From assembly GCA_025766275.1 (NCBI GenBank), contig JAFKAC010000009.1:1054001-1118000 (forward strand): a stretch of 64,000 nt of DNA, in the 5' to 3' direction. Numbering within the stretch: the first letter of the stretch is position 1; each line of letters opens with the position of its first letter. Positions 59,844 to 64,000 of the stretch are shown here, in pieces. Source of the DNA: Lactarius indigo (lineage: Eukaryota; Basidiomycota; Agaricomycetes; Russulales; Russulaceae). A model generated the notes under the pieces. It ran no database searches. It was not told the origin of the DNA and worked only from the letters and a program-made list of their open reading frames with translations. The translations under genes were made by a program, and so were the position numbers.

Positions 59844-61890
59844 CCCCCAACTCAGCAACAAGGCCCCGTACAAGTTCTCCCGCAACACCAGATGGCCTTT
59901 TCGATGAATCAATAGATACTTCTCGCTGCTCACACATCTCGACTTTATTATCGGATTCGGCCGAGAGCGAGCCAGTGCTCAAGACGTTTCGCCGCGCAGT
60001 TGCATGGAAGGCACAACGGACTCATGACACGCTTCATTCTGCAAAACGGCGAAAGGTGCGTTGCATGTCGGTGCTTGTGACACAAAATCGTACGAATATT
60101 TAGACAGGTAGCGTCTCCGATATGTGGGACTTGCGGATTGACAATGCCACGCCCATTCGTATGCCTTGAATGCGCCTTCTCCGGCTGCTGGCAAGACGAG
60201 CATATACTGGAGCACCTGAAGGATGAGGGTCATAGATTCTGTGCGTCCTCATACGCGCCCCAGTATCTTTTCTGAATACACTCAGGTGTCGATACCCAGC
60301 TCGGTATAGTATACTGCAAGGAGTGTCAGGACATGATCTATGATCATACGTTGGACAACATCTATCAACAAGTCATTCTGAAGATCGAGGAGCGAGAGAC
60401 AAAGCTTCTAGGTACCTTCTCTCGTCTTTTCTTTCGACAACAACTGTCATAATGTTCAGACGAGAAGCGTCCTCGCGAGTCGTACCAACCCTGGAAACCC
60501 GGAGAAAAGGACATCGCCGCGCTCGAAAACACCACCCCACTTCCCTGCCAGGGGCAACGTGGTCTTCTCAATTTAGGCCAAACGTGCTTCCTGAACGCAA
60601 CTCTCCAGGCGCTCCTGCACAACCCCCTGCTGCGGAACTACTTCCTCGGAGATAAGCATAACCCAAGGTGGTGCAAGAACAAGGAAGATTGCGCCTGCTG
60701 CGAGCTCGACCGCTTATTCTCCGCCACGCACACCCCGCCTCCGCAACTGGCATTCGGACCAACTGCGCTGCTCGCGACGACGTGGCGCGCCGCTGGGTCG
60801 TTGGCTGGCTATGCCCAACAGGACGCGCACGAGTGTTTGATCGCGCTGCTGAACGCGGCCCACGCGAGCGCTCGAGGATCCACTCTTTTGAAATGCAATT
60901 GCATTGTACATAGCACGTTCGGAGGGCTACTGCAAAGCGACATGCGATGCCCGCGTTGCAATTCCATGAATGAGACCGTGGACCCTTGCCTCGACATATC
61001 CCTCGCCTCGGTCCCGGACAGAACACGCTCGCCGGGTGTCTCAAGCGGTGCGTAGTTCTGTATCCACGGGAATGCGGGTATTCTGAGTGCGAAAATATAG
61101 ATTTACGCAGTTTGAAAGCCTTTCGGTCAAGGATTGGTCGTGTCAGAAATGCAGCAAGGTCTCACAGGAGCCGAACAAACGGCTCTCGATCAAGCGTCTT
61201 CCCCCTGTGCTCTCCATCCAGTTCAAGGTCAGTGGTCACCTGACTTGACGAAGACATACTATAATGCGTATGGCATAGCGCTTCGAGCAGCGCGGAACAG
61301 AGACGTACAAGATCGACACTCCCGTGAGAGTTCCCTCATCGATCAACATGGCGCCATACACGACAACGGCGCTCGACGGCAGCGGCACGTAAGTCTTCTT
61401 GCGACCACCGCCGGATGCCGCCAGCTCATTTCTTTCCCCATGCGTGCAGGTACCCCGGCCCAGAGGCAATGTACGACTACGAGCTCTTCGCAGTGGTAAA
61501 CCACGAGGGTCAGATCGATAACGGGCACTATACAAGCTTTGCGCGATTCCAGGACACGGTGCGTACTAATCTTTCCTTCCCACCTACACCTCACTCATAT
61601 TGGGGGGCCCTCCCTGCTGTCTCAGTGGTGCCGCTTCGACGACGACAAGGTGACGCCAGCGACGCTCGTAGAAGTTCTTGGGACGACAGCGCCGATATAT
61701 ATGGCGTTCTATGTGAAGCGGCGGCTGGACTACAAGCCGCACACTACGCCGTCGTATGTTCTGACGCGGGAGAGTGAGGCGGTACGTGAGAGAGGCGCTT
61801 GCGGCCAAGGCGCGTGCGGAGCAAGAGCAGGCGCGCGAGCGTGAGCGGGAAGTCGAGGATGAGCTGCTCGCGACAGTTGGATCGGTTTAG
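59844..61890 (+). pseudogene. Broken second copy of the Ubp8/USP22-type protease gene
   Basis: The sequence is nearly identical to 39,211-41,275 including introns, so the copy is young. Lesions: the start ATGGCGGCA of copy 1 is ACGGCAGCA here; one G is missing in CTCGCCTCGG near 61,004 (copy 1 reads CTCGGCCTCGG), which shifts the frame between the Cys and His boxes; and two bases are missing near 61,790, altering the Arg/Glu-rich tail. The Cys box itself and the His box (GHYTSFAR) are preserved. An upstream in-frame ATG at 59774 could restore initiation but not the later frame. A truncated protein with the ZnF-UBP domain and catalytic Cys could still be made. Confidence 0.85.
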
Positions 61891-62443
61891 CGTGTGGGCG
61901 ATGTAGCTGTCATGCAGGGAGGGCAGGTTCCCTGTCACCCGAGCTTAGGTTCCTAGATAAACATACTCAATCCCTGGGATATCTTTGCTATCGTTGTATA
62001 ACTTAATCAAGTCATACTTGTTTTTCTCAGTCGATTGGACGGTTAGTACAAGCACTACGCAGCGATGGGAATACGCTGAGACATAATAGTGTAGGCTGAG
62101 GAAGGCTTGTTCGAGATGGGGATAAGCACAGTGGACGCGCGTGAGCGCACTTACGCGGCGGAGGTTCGGGAAGGCGTGCCGGTTTGGGCGCTCGGCAGAG
62201 GTGGCGAACGCTGCAGAGCCGACCAGAAGATCTCCAGGAGTGTCCGTTATCTGTATGGCAAAGAGCTTCGACATGATCGAGGAGCGCTCCGCAAGTCCGA
62301 GTATATCAATCACGACTCACGACTCAACTCGTATTGCCTCCATCATGACGGGCTCCTGTCTAGCATGTCACAGTACACTTCAGAGTTGGAGGTTCAGACC
62401 GCCCAAGAAACTCTACGAATTGCTATAGAGGGTTGAAGTTTGT
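61891..62443. other. Convergent spacer between USP copy and second NLR
   Basis: Corresponds to 41,276-41,672 of block 1, with patches of similarity and an insertion of about 150 bp. No gene is recognised on either strand. Confidence 0.45.
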
Positions 62444-64000
62444 CTAGGTGTTAATACAAGTGGTCCAACTCTGTCCATGTACGAAATTAGACACATCGAT
62501 GCAGGTATCGTATTCCCCGCCAACCCAGATATTACTTGGGCGGTGAAGACATGTCCTATGAAGTGGCGGAATCCACATTAGGAGTTCACCTCCACTACCG
62601 TAAATCCATCCCTCCTTGTCGATCACGGAGTGATCAGTAAAGTCGATACGTCTTTGTTTCTGTTTTTTGAATCCGTTTATATCGTGTGTTGTGCTTTCCG
62701 TATTTCCTGTCGTGGCGTTCGTATGAATTGACCCATGTCCTGGTGAGACAATGTACTGACCATCTGGCGAGAATGGCATAGACTCGACCGAATCCATGTG
62801 GCTGATAAATGGGCTTGTTGCTTTCTCCCCCGTCGTGATGTCCCACACACGAATTGATTGATCGCTCGAACCTGATACAATACGTTGACCATCTGGCGAG
62901 AATGCCACAGAGGTGCTCCTAGACGTGTGTCCGGCAAATGGGCCCACCTCTGTTTCTCCCGTCGTGGCATTCCATACACGAATTGTTCCATCGCCCGAGC
63001 CTGAGACGATTCGCTGGCCATCTGGTGAGAATGCCACAAAGGAGACTGAAGACGTGTTCCCCATAAATTGGCCTGCCTTTGTTTCTATCGTAGTGGCATT
63101 CCACACGTGAATTGTTCCGTTGCCCGAGCCTGAGACGATGCGCCGGCCATCTGGTGAGAATGCCACAGAGTTGACTGAAGACATGTATCCAGTAAATGGG
63201 CCTGCCCCTGTCTCTCCCGTCGTGGCGTTCCAAACACGAGTTGTTCCATCGCGCGAGCCTGAGACGATGCGCTGACCATCTGGCGAGAATGCCACAGATG
63301 AAATCCAATTATTCTCTTTAGTGGATTGGACTGCCTCTATCATTCTCGTGGTGGCGTTCCACACATGAATTGTTCCGTCGTTCAAGCCCAGGGCGATGTG
63401 CTGGCCATCTGGTGAGAATGTCACAGCGCAGACTTGTTTGTTTTTGGTCCAAGTAGATAGGTCTGCCACCCTCTCTCCCGTAGTGGTGTTCCACACGCGA
63501 GTTGTTCCATCATACAAGCTTGAGACAATGCACTGGCCATCTAGCGAGAATGCCACAGACAAGACCGAATCCCTCGCCGAATCCATGTGTCTAGTAAATG
63601 GGCCCGCCTCTGTCTCTCCCGTCGTGCCATTCCACACACGAATTGTTCCATCGTTCGAGCCTGAGATGATGCGCCGGCCATCAGGCGAGAATGCCACGAA
63701 TGAGACCGAAGATGTGTGTCCAGTATATGGGCCTGCCTCTGTGTCTCGCGTAGTGGCGTCCCACACACGAATTGTTCCATCGTACGAGCCTGAGACAATG
63801 CGCTGGCCATCTGGAAAGAATGCCACCGACTTGACCCCGTCTGTGTGTCCAGTAATTGGGCCCGCCACTTTCTCTCCCGTTGTGGCGTTCCACACACGAA
63901 TTGTTTGATCGTCTGAGCCCGAGACGATGCGCCGGCCATCTGGTGAGAATGACACAGAGTTGACTGAAGACATGCATCCAGTAAATGGGCCTGCCCCTGT
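62444..64000 (-). CDS. WD40-repeat end of a second NLR-like gene (truncated by the window)
   Basis: The open frame runs from the window edge to a stop at 62444 and encodes at least nine full WD40 repeats and one degenerate one. The repeat consensus is as in the first NLR (SVAFSPDGQRIVSGS, TIRVWNATTGE). The C-terminal tail (EGWIYGSGGELLMWIPP, LHRPSNIWVGGEYDTCIDVS, ending SWTTCINT) is clearly homologous to that of the gene at 41,673, so the two are paralogues at the same place in each block. Repeats here are more degraded, e.g. HVWNATTRMIEAVQST and the five-residue insertion in RHMDSARDSV. The start, NACHT domain and any other lesions lie outside the window. Confidence 0.88.
   Translation of the reverse strand, partial: TGAGPFTGCMSSVNSVSFSPDGRRIVSGSDDQTIRVWNATTGEKVAGPITGHTDGVKSVAFFPDGQRIVSGSYDGTIRVWDATTRDTEAGPYTGHTSSVSFVAFSPDGRRIISGSNDGTIRVWNGTTGETEAGPFTRHMDSARDSVLSVAFSLDGQCIVSSLYDGTTRVWNTTTGERVADLSTWTKNKQVCAVTFSPDGQHIALGLNDGTIHVWNATTRMIEAVQSTKENNWISSVAFSPDGQRIVSGSRDGTTRVWNATTGETGAGPFTGYMSSVNSVAFSPDGRRIVSGSGNGTIHVWNATTIETKAGQFMGNTSSVSFVAFSPDGQRIVSGSGDGTIRVWNATTGETEVGPFAGHTSRSTSVAFSPDGQRIVSGSSDQSIRVWDITTGEKATSPFISHMDSVESMPFSPDGQYIVSPGHGSIHTNATTGNTESTTHDINGFKKQKQRRIDFTDHSVIDKEGWIYGSGGELLMWIPPLHRTCLHRPSNIWVGGEYDTCIDVSNFVHGQSWTTCINT

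Larger units (their letters stand above)
47655..64000. repeat. Segmental duplication, block 2 (DUF6535 C, D - USP copy - NLR), interrupted and truncated
   Basis: The block starts with DNA like the region before copy A: the AAAACGTTCCA and GACGCTAATTTC stretch at 47668-47699 matches 33221-33252. It is then interrupted by the retrotransposon and resumes at about 53,160 with sequence like 33,262 onward. Copies C and D, the USP copy and the NLR follow in the order of block 1. The NLR continues past position 64,000. Confidence 0.8.

Overview
This window is nuclear DNA from a filamentous basidiomycete, most probably an agaricomycete. The evidence is the many short GT-AG introns (about 45-65 nt) that restore conserved proteins when removed, the U6 and tRNA-Phe genes, fungal housekeeping genes, several copies of a multi-pass membrane family I recognise as DUF6535-like, a NACHT-WD40 STAND gene of basidiomycete type, and a tyrosine-recombinase retrotransposon. 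I cannot assign a genus from sequence alone.

Positions 1-33,000 hold mostly single-copy genes: a DUF2235 alpha/beta-hydrolase (634-2634), a U6-like snRNA (about 2801-2921), a gene-poor stretch (2.9-8.7 kb), a Pps1-like dual-specificity phosphatase (8.7-11.9 kb), a frameshifted PLP-homeostasis (YggS/PROSC) gene, tRNA-Phe(GAA), a Ser/Pro-rich protein with a C-terminal AhpC/TSA-type thioredoxin fold, eIF6 (minus) head-to-head with the complex I factor NDUFAF7/MidA, a class III GH18 chitinase, an HSP20-like gene, an Adp1-type EGF-ABC-TM half transporter, and the ER mannosyltransferase ALG12 head-to-head with it.

Positions 33,000-64,000 are built differently. A block of four genes, DUF6535-DUF6535-USP (Ubp8/USP22 type)-NLR (NACHT-WD40, opposite strand), occurs twice in the same order and orientation about 20 kb apart: 33.0-46.7 kb and 47.65-64.0 kb, the second running off the window. 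A DIRS/Ngaro-like retrotransposon on the minus strand (about 47.7-53.16 kb) sits inside the upstream region of the first DUF6535 gene of block 2. Decay is reciprocal: in block 1 both DUF6535 copies are frameshifted while USP and NLR are intact; in block 2 both DUF6535 genes are intact while the USP copy is broken. The NLR C-terminus consists of about 15 WD40 repeats of 43 residues that are nearly identical except at a few positions, the pattern known from fungal allorecognition (HET-E/HNWD) genes. This block is the best candidate here for an undescribed system, but a functional link between its genes is inference from co-duplication.

Caution: several otherwise well-conserved genes in the first 39 kb (YggS, ALG12, probably the AhpC/TSA gene, and DUF6535 copies A and B) carry single-base frameshifts that are almost all +1. 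Assembly error must be excluded before any of them is called a pseudogene. Exon joins were derived by eye from GT-AG sites, reading frame and family conservation.
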